DNA of 42,817 nucleotides, from contig CALMTC010000016.1 of assembly GCA_937872535.1 (NCBI GenBank), positions 105,081-147,897 of the forward strand, written 5' to 3'. A program made the translations under genes and the position numbers. The DNA is from an uncultured bacterium. GTDB lineage: Bacteria > Patescibacteriota > Gracilibacteria > Absconditabacterales > Absconditicoccaceae. The notes beneath the pieces were generated by a model. That model ran no database searches. It was not told the DNA's origin and was given only the letters and a program-made list of their open reading frames with translations. The number at the start of each line of letters is the position of its first letter. Position 1 is the stretch's first letter. Shown piece after piece: positions 1 to 11,310 of the stretch.

Positions 1-2
1 TT

Positions 3-68
3 CGAGATTTCCCTGGTCAAGTTTGGTATCGCTATTCTCCAATAAGACAAGTTCCTCTTAATCCTTAA
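3..68 (+). CDS. 3' end of an upstream gene (partial)
   Basis: One frame is open from the window edge and ends in TAA at 66-68, giving RDFPGQVWYRYSPIRQVPLNP. The other two plus frames also end here, at 43 and 57, so the choice rests only on composition: aromatic and proline rich, typical of a folded C-terminus. No family can be named from 21 residues. The next gene starts 31 bases later. Confidence 0.35.
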   Translation, partial: RDFPGQVWYRYSPIRQVPLNP

Positions 69-99
69 CTAAGCGACTTATTTTTCTTTTGTTTTTTTC

Positions 100-867
100 A
101 TGTCTACAAAAAATGTCACTCAAAGTATACAATTGATACAATGATATTATCATTTTTTGTTGTTGGGGAAATTTCTTGAAGTAGTGATGCAGCATAATGA
201 TCTCAGCTCGTATGCTCAAAAAATTTCTATCTCTACTGGCTTACAGTCGAACTTTACGCTCAATGAGAAAAAAATAAAATCGCTTCTGGGATCAATTTAT
301 AAGCATGCAGATAAAAAAAATTTTTATGGATATTTGGTAGAAATCAGCGCTTTTAAGGGGATGTATAGTGTGATGAGAGAGCTGATAGAAGAGTCTCCAG
401 CGTTTACAGCTTTTTTGGAGAGAATTTTAAAAGATCAGTATTTTATGTTTGATCAGCTTATGAGATTATTGAGAAATATTTTGACTCATAGTTCTTCTTC
501 TCAGGTTATTATTCAAAAAGAATTTACTGATAAGCAAGTTGAGTTTTTGCGCTCCAAAAAATATAAGGTCATAGAGTTTGATTTCTTGTATTCTCGTTTT
601 GTGAGTCAGTGGAAATGAGCTGCGGACTATGGATTTTCTTTGCGTGTTGATCTTAATCGTCTCGATGATGGAGTGAGTTTGTTTGATGTAGTCAGTGTTC
701 ATCATCTTTATTTATTGGCAGAACTTTGTTATAATCTGGTAGAAATTTTTAAAAAAACTGTGATAGAAAAAGATGTGAAATCAAAAAATTCTGGACTGAA
801 ATCTAGGCAACTTGTTTCAAAAACCTTATGAAAAACCTCTTGAAATCAAAGAAGAAAAAGGAAATAA
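100..867 (+). CDS. Unknown protein with a HEPN-like RNxxxH motif
   Basis: Under code 25 this frame runs unbroken for 255 residues from ATG 100 to TAA; TGA-Gly codons lie at 142, 616, 829 and 841. I do not recognise the whole protein. A helical middle part (residues about 75-130) ends in LRNILTHSS, with R125-N126 and H130. This fits the R-x4-6-H motif of HEPN domains, which occur in RNases of toxin-antitoxin, Abi and CRISPR systems (family knowledge). A second long helix follows at about 205-230. The C-terminal 15 residues are strongly basic. The last 95 bases overlap the next gene in another frame, so the two are probably co-translated. The HEPN assignment is inference from one motif; a generic helical protein is the alternative. 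Confidence 0.7.
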
Positions 868-1579
868 TTTTTTTTCATATCAAAAAAGAAAAAACTCTGG
901 TTCTGACTGTGTATTGGTTGTCCCGAGTTTAATTGAAGGTACTATTGATGACTTACATATTTGAAAAACTATTTGTTTCGAAGAATATGAGAATGGCAAA
1001 CTTTTTTCGTGTGTGGGGCTGGAAACAATGGTCAGATTTGATTTTCAGTGAAAAAAAGTGATCATCATGGATAATCATAATCATGCACTTTTTTTTCGAA
1101 TTGAAGCACGAACTGATTGAATTTTTCAAAAATGAGTATCGGTTATTCATATTGATCAACATTCTGATATGACTGAACCTGAAATTTTTTTTGAATTGAA
1201 AGATGATGTTTTTCAATGAGAAAACCAGAAAAAAAACTTTTTGAATTATGTTTTTTGATATGTTAATAGTTTTTTGAATATAGGTAATTTTTTGGTGCCT
1301 GCCTTAAAGAGCTGACTTATCTCTCAAATTATTCAAGTGAGATCTCAATATGCACTTACTGAGCTTGAAAAGAAAATTGATCTTGGGTTTTTTCAGGATA
1401 CTTATATTTTAGATATTGATCTGGATTTCTGGGTAGAACAGATGGGGATTGATGAGGAGCAGTCTCTAAAGATAGTTCGTAAATTATTTGATAGAGCGGT
1501 GTTGGTTACTATAGCTACATCCCCCTATTTTATCGATCAAAGTAAAGCTATTGAGTTGGTGAAGAAAATTTTTTCATAA
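773..1579 (+). CDS. UPF0489 family protein
   Basis: The 268-residue frame opens at ATG 773 (MGNQKILDGN), inside the preceding gene, and closes with TAA at 1577. The family signature is visible: MDNHNHALFFRIEA followed by VIHIDQHSDM, and later DIDLDFW. Conserved His and Asp residues at such positions are typical of UPF0489 (C5orf22-like) proteins, which have an arginase/deacetylase-like core and no settled biochemical role (family knowledge). TGA glycines occur at several places, for example just before KKVIIMDNHNH. No other ATG lies upstream of the conserved core in this frame, so the overlapping start is the most likely one. A TTG at 812 is the alternative. Function unknown; metal-dependent hydrolase activity is only an inference from the fold. 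Confidence 0.8.
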
Positions 1580-1700
1580 AATGTTTTTTAAAAATGTCAA
1601 TCACTATTCTTTTGAATTGTAACTAAAATTTGATCTAAAAGCTGAAAAAAAATACCATACATTAATGCTACTAATGTTTATTTTTTTTACAGATATAGTT

Positions 1701-4700
1701 ATGAAGTCAAAGAAATTGTTGTTATTTTGTATGACTTTTGTTGTTTTTGGTTTTTTTGCAGTGTATCAACTTTTTCAACAAAGAGAACAAGTATATGCGG
1801 CATTTACTGATTGTGCTAATGGGTCTGTTGATGTTGTTGCACAAGATTGTAATGGTCTGCAGGCATTTTATAATAATGTTAATGGTCTAGCTGCGCTTTG
1901 AGCAACTTGGTTTCAGAATGATATTATTTGTGGTTGGCAAGGAATAATTTGTGATACAAGTAGTCCTAAGAAGAAAGTAATTTGAATTTCTTTGTCTTGA
2001 TCGGCTGTTACTCTTTTGAGTGGTCAAGTTCCTTGGGGTTTTTATACTGGTTTGACGAATCTAAAAAGCTTGAGTATCTTATATAATTGAACTACTAATA
2101 CGAGAACAGTTATTTTTTCTAGTAGCTGATTAGCTCTTATTACTTGATTAAATAGTATTTTTCTTTGAGATTGTCCTTCTCCTCAATGTGTTTCTCAACC
2201 CGCAAAAAAAATAAATTTTTCTCCTGCATCTCAGTTTTCTCACTTTACTACTCTTACAGGTCTTAATTTCTTATATTTTAAATGAGTTCCTTTTACAGGA
2301 AATACTTCAACTTTTCAAACTTGGACGCATATGTCTTGATTGAATGAATTGCAGTTAATTAATATGCCTGGTTTTAGTGGTTCTTTAAATGATTTTTCTG
2401 GAGCAAATCTTTTCCCAAATTTGGATTTGTTGACTATTATTTGTGTTCCTTCTATGAATATTGGAGGTACTTTATCTGGTGTTACGAATTTACATAATTT
2501 AGTTGCACTTTCTCTTAACGATTGTCCGTCGATTAATGGTTGAATACCTGATGAAATAGCTCAACTTTCTAATCTGGAAAAAATAAATTTTATTAATCTT
2601 ACATGATTAAATTGATCAATTAGTCCTCAATTTACTACGCTTAGTTCGCTGAAAAATTTTTATGTTTCTACGACTAATCTACAAGGTAATACTACAGAGC
2701 TGTGCTGATTTACAGGATTGCAGACTTTTGAGTTTGGTAATGCTACTTTAACTTGATCTATTCCAGCTTGTCTTTGTGATAATACTAATATGACTACTTT
2801 TTTTCTTTCTCAGGCTTCTTCTACTCCGACTACTTGAAGAATAACTTGACCAATACCTTCTTGTATTGGTAGTGATTTGACTAAACTTACTTCTTTTATT
2901 CTGAATAATTTAAATCTTAGTGGTTTTCAGTTGCCATCTAATTTTGGTAATCTTACTGGATTGACTAATCTTACTATTTCTCAATGAAATCCTAATATTA
3001 ATGGCGTTCCTCAAAACTGGCATCTTGTTTCTACAAATACACTTTGAAGAGCTTATTGATTGACGGGTCCTATTCCTCCTACTTTGAGTGCTTTGACTAA
3101 GTTGCAATCGTTAATTTTGCCTATGAATTCTTTTGTCTGATCTATCCCTGATATTTTTTGACCTATGAAGGCTCTAAGAACTTTGAATCTGTCATGGAAT
3201 CTCGATATGTTAGCTTCATTGCCATCAAGTTTATCTAGTCATACTGGTTTGACTGCTTTAAATCTTGATGCTATCCCTCTTGCTTGATCTTTAAATGGTT
3301 TGTGATGAATGCCTGCTTTGACATATTTAAATATTGCAAGAAATGCTTTCTTTAGTCCATTACCTTTAAGTTATTTTAATGCTGTTTTTCCTTCGAGATC
3401 TGCTAATACTTTTTCTCTTTTTAATAACCTTTTTTATGGTAAAGTACCTTTGTCTGTAGTTACCCCTAGTGTTCTTTGAAATAGAATTCTTAATAACAAC
3501 TACTGTTTAGATTTTTCTGATATTCTTTTTTCACCCTGAGGTACAGATATTCTGGATACTTATCCAAATTGAGCTTGGAGAAATCAACAGTATTGTGCAG
3601 ATATATCTGTTACTGTGACGCAGAGTCCTGTGAATCCAAAACAACTTGATGTAGTGACTTATACTATCTCTTATACTAATACATGACCAAATCCTGTTTC
3701 TGGTTGGAATCTTGATTTTACAAAACCTACTTGGTTGACTGGTATTATTGCTTCTAGGTGATTTTCTCCTGTGTGATGAAATGTTCTTTTTTCTTGATCT
3801 GCTCTTTTGTGAATTTATGCATCGTGATGGTCTAGTTGAGGTATTTATGATTTTTCTACTGGTATTTATAGATATTTTGCTACCACTGGACAGACCTGAC
3901 TCATTGTTCTTACTGGTATTATGCAAGACAGCGGCTTCTCATTAACTCAAATCACTCGTATCAATCATATCACTGGTAGTACTCATTCTGGAAATGAAAT
4001 CGATTTTACTAATAATACTTTTTCTCTCCCAGTTAATACTGCTCAACCTGTTATGAACGCTCTTTCTCCAACTCAATGTACTTATGTTTTGACTAGCTCT
4101 AATCTTCGCTGGTATTATAATGGTCCTCTTGTTAGCTGATTCCTCTGGGAAGTCTCTTCTTCTTCCGGAGTACTTTTTGATGCTAATATTCTCACTTCTT
4201 GAACTGGTAATACTTTGACACCATGAACTACTTTGTATACCGGTACCCAACCTTTTTCTCCTTTTGTTTCTTCTTTAGTTTCTGGAAATACTTATTACTG
4301 GAAAGTAAGACCTTATGTAACTTGGCAAGGTAATACTTATTTTGGAGATGCTACTTCTGATTCTTGTTTCGGTGTAGGAGGTCCTCCATGGTTTGATATT
4401 GCTAATGACAATTGTGATCCTAAAGTCTCAAAAAATATCTCCGCTATCGCCACTTGATATACTTCAACTGGATTACTTGTCGATATCCCAGCTGGGGTTT
4501 GAAATACTTGATTCTTCTATAAAATTATTACTGATCCTCTTGATTGTTCATGATTTCCTACCGGATTCTTGAGTTATACTCCCGGTAGTAATCTTACTTT
4601 TTGATCATGAGATAATGGAAAATATGTTTGTTTTTATGCTCGTGATGAGATCGGTGACCAAGGTTATGCTTTGAGTAATCCTGTTTGTGGTATAGATTCT

Positions 4701-6305
4701 ACTTTACCATCTTGTAGTTTTGATATAGATTCTACACCAGGTGTTTATTACCAGACTGGGTGAGTAACTTATCTTAATACTTGATTCCTTGATTTTGCTT
4801 GGACTGGTAGCGAACTCTTAAGTGGAGTTGAATTTACTCTTTGAGCGTTTACTAATATTTTTAGTTCTGTATTGCCGGTAGCTGATGCTGGTATTTATCA
4901 AAACTTTTTCCTCGGTAGTAGTGAACAAGCTTATACTGTATTTATGCAATGTCAGGATCAAGTCTGATTTACTGGAACAGCTAGTTCTAACTTTTTCCTT
5001 GATATGACAGTCCCATCTATGCCAGTTGTCAATTGTTCAACAAGTTTCTTTGATTCAGATTTTACTATGACTTGGACACCATCCCTCGATGCATGAGTCT
5101 GATTTCAGTCTTATGATCGACAAATAAATCGTACAACTGATAATCTTCCTGTCTTATCAGATACTGTTTCTACTACTTTTCAAAATATTGCTATTAGTAG
5201 TCTTCCTGATTTTACAGGCTATTCATTTACTGTAAGAGGCTGTGACTTCTTGTGAAATTGTTCTGCTTATTCTCAGTGTGATTTTACTGTAATCTCCCCA
5301 GTTTGTGGTGATGGTGTTGTTTCTGCTCCAGAAACTTGTGATGACTCTAATACAAATAGTTGAGATGGTTGTAGTAGTACTTGTACTATAGAAAGTCCTT
5401 CTTGAGGTTGATGAGGTGGTGGGTGAACGACACTCACTCCAGATAATTGTAAATGATGAGATTTTTCTCCTAGTTACTATGACAAGAAGTGTGATGCTCC
5501 TCCAGTGGTGACATTATCATCAGCTCCTGTAACTGCGTTTCTTGATTTTTGTTCTTATAATGATGTTAATTATCTCAGTATTGATTTTTCTGATATTCTT
5601 AAAAATCGTCATAAAGAATCTATTAATCTTTTGCTTGATCTTTGTATTGTTAGATGAATTCCTCAAAAAAATATTTTTCTTCCTGCTAAATCTACGACAA
5701 GATGAGAATTTACTAAGGTTGTTGTAAAATTATTGGGAGCGTGATCATTTGAACCACAAGAAGCTAATGGTAATTCTTCTTATTACGATGCTTTTGGTCA
5801 TTGGTCTGCTACTTATTTTGAAGAGGCTCGTAAGCTATGACTTTTGACTGATTTAGAGAAAAGAACAAATAAATGAGTTACTATCCTACCAGAAGCTTTC
5901 ATAAAACAATCTGAAGCTAAGAAAATTCTTACCAAAGCTTTTCGTTTGATGGGTGCTTCTCAAAGTAATTTAACTGTACTTGATGCTGTTTTTCCTAAAA
6001 ATCTAGCTAATAACGAACTTTCGAGAGACTTTTTTGCTGGTATGATTGTTAAAGTTTTTGATTTGATGTCTGATGATAGTATCTTTTTCTCTTATATTGA
6101 TCAGGTTATGAACAAAAATACACAGGCAACTTTAAGAGCTTTGAATATTTATAAAACTATAGAGCAAAAAAAACTTTCTGTAAGTGAACTTGATGCTTTT
6201 ATTAAAAGTTTTTCTGAGAAATCTCTTTATCGATATAAACAAATGAATGTTAATAGGGCCCTTCTTCTTCAAAAGTTGAATGATTTAAAAAAGAAGAGTC
6301 CGTAG
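1701..6305 (+). CDS. Giant secreted leucine-rich repeat surface protein with SLH-like C-terminus
   Basis: A single code-25 frame of 1,534 residues from ATG 1701; an ATG at 1665 would add 12 hydrophobic residues. The N-terminus KSKKLLLFCMTFVVFGFF is a signal peptide or anchor. Residues about 70-600 are plant-type leucine-rich repeats (units such as LTGLTNLTISQGNPNINGVP and GSIPDIFGPM). Residues about 630-740 look like a DUF11 domain (VTYTISYTNTGPNPVSGWNL). Residues 750-1200 are beta-rich, FN3-like modules with paired cysteines. Residues 1202-1231 are a Myxo-type disulfide repeat (CGDGVV...CDD...SGDGCSSTC). An eight-glycine linker follows. Around 1330-1400 is an SLH-like unit (RGEFTKVVVKLLG...HWSATYFEEARKLG). 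A helical tail ends the protein. Dozens of TGA codons encode its glycines. It is likely a cell-surface adhesin or host-contact protein (inference). A rho-independent terminator follows directly. Confidence 0.88.
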
Positions 6306-6318
6306 TGATTTTATAATG

Positions 6319-6347
6319 AAAAAAGACTGGCTAGCCCAGTCTTTTTT
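6319..6347 (+). terminator. Rho-independent terminator after the LRR surface protein
   Basis: AAAAGACTGG (6321-6330) pairs with CCAGTCTTTT (6336-6345) around a CTAGC loop and runs into a T tract. It sits 14 bases after the stop codon. Confidence 0.9.
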
Positions 6348-6461
6348 GTATTTAATTTTTACTTACTTTATGGTATCTTAAAATTTTTCTTTGAAATGAG
6401 CTTATGATTTAGTAAAATTGTTTTATATTTTTTTGAGCAGAATAAGAATTTTTATTTATGA

Positions 6462-8669
6462 ATGAAGACGATGAACATTGAACAGTATTTGAAGGACAAA
6501 TTGAATGAAGAACAGTATCGTGCGGCGTTGCATGCTGGCACGAGTAGTTTGATTTTGGCGGGAGCGGGGAGTGGGAAAACCAGGACTTTGACTTATAAGA
6601 TTGCGTATTTGATTTTTGGGCAGCAAGTGGCTGCGAAGCGTATCATGGCGGTGACTTTTACGAATAAGGCTGCGAATGAGATGAAGCAGAGAGTGGTCGA
6701 GATTGCTCATCAGATTCAGGCTGATGGTGTGACAGACAAGACTATTTATTTGCATCCACAGAGAGATTTTTTTTGGCTTGGAACTTTTCATTCACTTTTT
6801 CTTAAATTTCTCAAGGAAGAGATCGAAAATGCTAATTTCTGATATACGAAAAATTTTTGAGTGTATGATGAAAATGAGACTCAGTCTGTGATTAAAGATA
6901 TTCTAAAACAGCTTAAAATGGATCAAGATGTCGAGGTGAAAGAGGCGAAGTGATTTATTTCGAAGCTGAAGTGACAAGGTCTGACTTATGAAAAATATAA
7001 AAAAATGGTCAACTGAGACTACGAACAGACGATGGCTATGATTTATGAGTTGTATGAAAAAAATCTCAGGCAGAGCAATGCCATGGATTTTGATGATCTC
7101 TTGCTTTTGCCGTACTGGGTGATGAAAGATCATCCTGAGATCGCAGCTCGTTGGCAGGCTAGATTTGATTATGTGATGGTCGATGAGGCTCAGGATACGA
7201 ACTGGATTCAGTTTGAGCTGGTAAAGTTGGTAGCTGGTGGGCAGGGTAATGTGACTTTTATCTGAGATGATTATCAAAGTATTTATCGCCGACGCTGAGC
7301 GTTGATGGAAAATTTTCTCAATCTCAAAAAAATTTGGTCAGATATGGAAATTTTTAAATTAGAGACAAATTATCGTTCGAAGCCACATATTGTCCATGCT
7401 GGAAGTCATATTATCAAAAATAATACGAAGCAGTACGAAAAAAATATCAAAGCTCATAGAGAATGAGATGATGCGATCAAAGTTTTTGCTTATACTGATG
7501 AGACTGCTGAAGCTTTGTATACGATCGATATGATCAAAAAAATGCAAAAAGAGTGACTCGTGACTCGATGAGATGTAGCGATTTTGTATAGAACAAATGC
7601 TCAGTCTGCTCCTTTTGAGCAAGTTTTGATCCAGGAAGGAATTCCTTATAAGGTCCGATGAGGATTTAAATTTTTCGAGAGAAAAGAGATAAAAGATGTG
7701 ATTTCTTATTACAAATATATCATCAATCCAAGGGATAGTGTTTCTCTCAAAAGAATTATCAATGTGCCAAAAAGAAAAATCTGAGCTGATACGATCACGA
7801 AACTCGAAGAGTATGCTCTCCAAAATGATATGGCACTGACTGATGTGATAGATGGCATCGATCACTTGCCTTTGCCGCTGGGGTCAGGGACTCAGACTGC
7901 TATCAAACAATTTGCTATTACGATGAAATTTCTCAAAAATAATATGGAAAACTTGAAACCTGCTGCACTGATTCAACAGATTGTTAGTACTATCAAATAT
8001 AAAGAATACTTGGTCGTTGCTGAAGGGCAGGAAATCGGTGAGGAAAAATATGACAATGTTTGACAGCTTATCAATATGGCTCAGAGATATGATAATTGAG
8101 CTACAGACTCTGAACTTTTACAGTCTGGTAGTCAGCTTCATCAGCAATTTTTGCAGGAAATAGCTTTGATGACAGATATAGAAGAAAATCAGGATGGGTC
8201 GATCGATGTGGTTAAGTTGATGTCGGTGCATAGTAGTAAGTGACTAGAATTTCCGCTGGTTTTTTTGGTGGGAGTCGAAGAAAATCTTTTTCCTTTGCAG
8301 AAAGCTCAGTTTGAAAAAGATGAAATGGAAGAGGAGAGAAGACTGATGTATGTGGCTATCACCAGGGCAAAAGATCATCTCTTTATCTCGTATGCTGGGT
8401 CGAGAAAACAGCGATGACAGCAAAAATACAATGCTCCGTCGAGATTTGTCGAAGAGCTTCCAGAAAATCTGAAAACGCTTTATTCTCTAGGGAATGGCAC
8501 CGTGGCTGGAAACTTTGCTGCGGCATTTAGTGAAGAAGATCGTGTCATCCACAAACTTTTTGGAGCGGGGACTGTCGTCGAAGTCTGGAAAGATGTGGCT
8601 ATTGTGAAATTTGATAAACCTCAGTATGGCGTGAGAAAAATAGAAGCGAGATTTTTGAGTAAGGAGTAA
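6462..8669 (+). CDS. uvrD: UvrD/PcrA-type superfamily 1A DNA helicase
   Basis: 735 residues, the usual PcrA/UvrD length. Motifs in order: Walker [10 protein letters not shown] (34-41), motif Ia [21 protein letters not shown], Walker B VMVDEAQD (D241, E242), motif [18 protein letters not shown] with Gly encoded by TGA, motif [13 protein letters not shown], motif [20 protein letters not shown], motif [18 protein letters not shown]. The C-terminus has the short Tudor-like end ([17 protein letters not shown]). It is an ATP-driven 3'-5' helicase for excision repair and recombination control (family knowledge). The first plausible ATG is 6462; ATG 6458 is in another frame. The motif GAGCAGAATAAGAATTTTTA lies just upstream and recurs before other genes here. 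Confidence 0.97.
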
Positions 8670-8769
8670 ATCCTCTGTCCTAAAAGACATCTCCTTTTCA
8701 TAAAGGAGAAATAAAACTACTATAAAAATTTATTTTCTGGTGAATGCTGAAAAACTAATGTGTTGTTTT

Positions 8770-9045
8770 AAAGTCGGTAAAGAGTATAGTTTCTATACCG
8801 ATATGTTTTAGAAATACTTTATATTCTTTGTTCCACTTGAAGCTAAAGTGTCTATACCGATAAGCTTTAGAAATCTTTATATCCTTCGCTTCGCTTGAAT
8901 CTAAAGAATCTAAAGTCAATCGGTATTTATTTCTCTCATCCAAGAAAATAAAAAACATTTCTTGGTGGTCGAATTCAAAATCATCGGTATAACTTTCACA
9001 TCCATTTAAATTTTTTTCTAAAATTTTTATGGGATCGAGTAAACA
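8770..9045. repeat. AT-rich dispersed repeat, copy A, with internal tandem units
   Basis: The 417-base gap between uvrD and mnmA holds no gene on either strand. Two related units of about 60 bases lie in tandem (from about 8790 and 8850), each starting TCTATACCGATA and containing TTTAGAAAT, TTTATAT and CTTGAA.CTAAAG. The pieces TATACCGATAAGCTTTAGAA, GAATCTAAAGAATCTAAA, ACATCCAT and AATTTTTATGGG recur in the same order at 21049-21265. Inverted ACCGAT/ATCGGT pairs suggest it could fold. A weak hairpin (CTCCTTT/AAAGGAG, 8691-8708) precedes it. Confidence 0.75.
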
Positions 9046-9086
9046 GGAAATAAACTTTTTTAAGATATTTTTTGGATTTTTTTGAG

Positions 9087-10148
9087 ATGAATATGGACAA
9101 GAAAAAAAAAGTATTGGTTTGAATGTCTGGTGGAGTAGATAGTGCTGTTTCTGCTTATCTTTTGCTGCAACAATGATATGAGGTGGTGGCGGGGTTTATG
9201 AAAAATTATGCTGATGAAAGTAATCCGAATTGTCATACGAGAGAGGATAGAGATATGGCGATCAAGGTTGCTCAACATCTTGGCATAAAAACTTTTGTGA
9301 TTTTTGATTTTCGTGAAGAGTATGATCAGAAAATTATTCAGTATATTTACGATGGATATTTGGCTGGATTGACACCAAATCCAGATGTTCTGTGCAATAG
9401 TGAAATAAAATTTAAGCTTTTTTTGGAGAAGGCTATGGAGCTGGGGTGCGATTTTGTGGCGACGGGGCACTATGCACAGCTTGAAAAAACTGGTGAGATG
9501 GTCAAACTCCTTCGCTGAGTCGATGAAACTAAGGATCAGAGCTATTTTTTGGCGTGACTCAATCAGTATCAGCTGAATCATTCACTTTTTCCGATAGGCG
9601 GGATGCTCAAATCTGAGGTGAGAGCCTTGGCTACTGAGATTTGACTGCCAAATGCTGATCGTAAAGATAGTCAGTGACTGTGTTTTATCTGAAAAGTGCC
9701 GATGGTGGACTTTCTCAAGAAAGCTCTGCCAGTGAAGCAGGGTGAAATAGTTGATCAGACTGGGAAAAAACTAGGCTATCACGATGGAGCTTGGTTTTAT
9801 ACGATAGGGCAAAGACACGGTATCAAACTTCACCAGCAGTACTATGTCGTTTCTACTGATGTGAAAAAAAATATTGTGGTGGTGGATACGAAAGAACAGG
9901 CAGAACTGTCTAGAAATTTTCTCTTTGTGGAGCAGTGGCACTGGATAGGAGAGGAATTGGCTTTCCCGCTGAAATGTGAGGTAAAAATCAGATATAGGCA
10001 ACAACCACATAATGCTCTTTTGACTTCTGATGGTGATGGCAGAATAAAAATTTTATGTGAAGAGGAACAGAGAGCAATCGCTCCTGGGCAGGTGGTGGCT
10101 GCTTATCTTGGTCAAGAGTTGATTGGAAGTGGAATTATTGTAGAGTAG
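9087..10148 (+). CDS. mnmA: tRNA-specific 2-thiouridylase MnmA
   Basis: 353 residues, normal for the family. MnmA adenylates and thiolates U34 of tRNA-Lys, -Glu and -Gln (family knowledge). Visible motifs: PP-loop GMSGGVDS (12-19, first Gly encoded by TGA), AGFMKNY, the nucleophile in LTPNPDVLCNSEIKF (C103), GHYAQ, DQSYFL, and the second catalytic cysteine in DSQGLCFIG (C199). GEIVDQTGKKLGYHDGAWFYTIGQRHG and the C-terminal beta barrel complete the protein. ATG 9087 (MNMDKKKKVL) and ATG 9093 are both possible starts. It follows the repeat region and precedes a clear sigma-70-type promoter for the next gene. Confidence 0.97.
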
Positions 10149-10164
10149 TTTTTGGGATTTTTTG

Positions 10165-10192
10165 TTGACTTTTTTTAAAAAAACCTTATAAG
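10165..10192 (+). promoter_or_regulatory. Sigma-70-like promoter
   Basis: TTGACT (10165-10170) and TATAAG (10187-10192) are separated by 16 bases of T/A tract. The first base of the transcript would be near 10199, and the next gene starts at 10225. Confidence 0.7.
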
Positions 10193-10224
10193 CTCTCAGC
10201 CGGTGAGGCATCAATAAAAAAAAT

Positions 10225-10728
10225 ATGAATTTATTAAAACAAATCTCCAGTTTTTTTACTGGACAAAAGTCTTCTCTGAATGAGGAGCAGAAAAAGTTTT
10301 TTAATGATAAGATCGAAGAGATTCTTATTGAGAAGGAAAATACTGAAGATTCTATTACGGCACTTGTTTATCTTTTTCAACTTGAGGAGGAGATTAATAA
10401 GGTTCTAGGAATTTTATCTTATGATAAGACAGGTTCTGCCAGAGCAAATAGAACACCTAAAGATGAAAGCGTTTCATTTGAGACAGTTTTTATTGTCAAT
10501 ACTTTTAATCCATCTAAACCGGCAAAATCGGCTGCTGAGGTTATAAAGAAAAAAAATATTTTTGAAAAAATGATCTATAAAGATATGAGTATTTCATTTT
10601 GGCAGATTAAAAACTACCAAGCTGAGAGAGATTTTCTGGATCTTTTGGAGTGTATTGAAAAAAAACTGATTAGTTGATTCGTATTATTGTATGATCCCAA
10701 GGCATGTCTTGGGATTTTTTTATTGTAG
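10225..10728 (+). CDS. Hypothetical protein whose frame reads through its terminator
   Basis: 167 residues under code 25, mostly helical and charged (SSLNEEQKKFFNDKIEEILI, ALVYLFQLEEEINKVLGIL), without signal peptide or membrane segment. I do not recognise a family. The promoter is immediately upstream. The codon at 10675 is TGA. If it is glycine, the frame continues for 17 more codons across a strong terminator hairpin and stops at TAG 10726. Ending at the TGA would make a neater 150-residue protein, so the C-terminus is uncertain. Confidence 0.75.
10694..10721 (+). terminator. Rho-independent terminator
   Basis: ATCCCAAG (10694-10701) pairs with CTTGGGAT (10708-10715), followed by a run of T. 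It lies inside the code-25 extension of the preceding reading frame. Confidence 0.88.
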
Positions 10729-10783
10729 AATAATTTTCTTTTAATGGAGCTGAAATTATATAAAATGTTTTTATTCAGGATAA

Positions 10784-11257
<474 letters not shown>

Positions 11258-11270
11258 TAAAACTAATAAA

Positions 11271-11299
11271 AAAAATCTGATATTTTATCAGATTTTTTT
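11271..11299. terminator. Bidirectional terminator
   Basis: AAAATCTGATA pairs with TATCAGATTTT between the convergent rnhA and the minus-strand gene, with A and T tracts on the two sides. Confidence 0.88.
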
Positions 11300-11310
11300 T
11301 AGTTAGTCTT

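Noticed and set aside
773-867. A frameshift fusing the HEPN-like and UPF0489 genes into one
   Set aside because: Both frames have plausible starts and ends, and overlap is simpler than an error; the fused product is not a known family.
5542-5727. A small hydrophobic protein in frame 1
   Set aside because: It is a shadow of the LRR giant in another frame and is not supported by any start site.
1665-6305. A cluster of broken genes or pseudogenes in the LRR region
   Set aside because: The breaks are all TGA codons at glycine positions; under code 25 the frame is whole.
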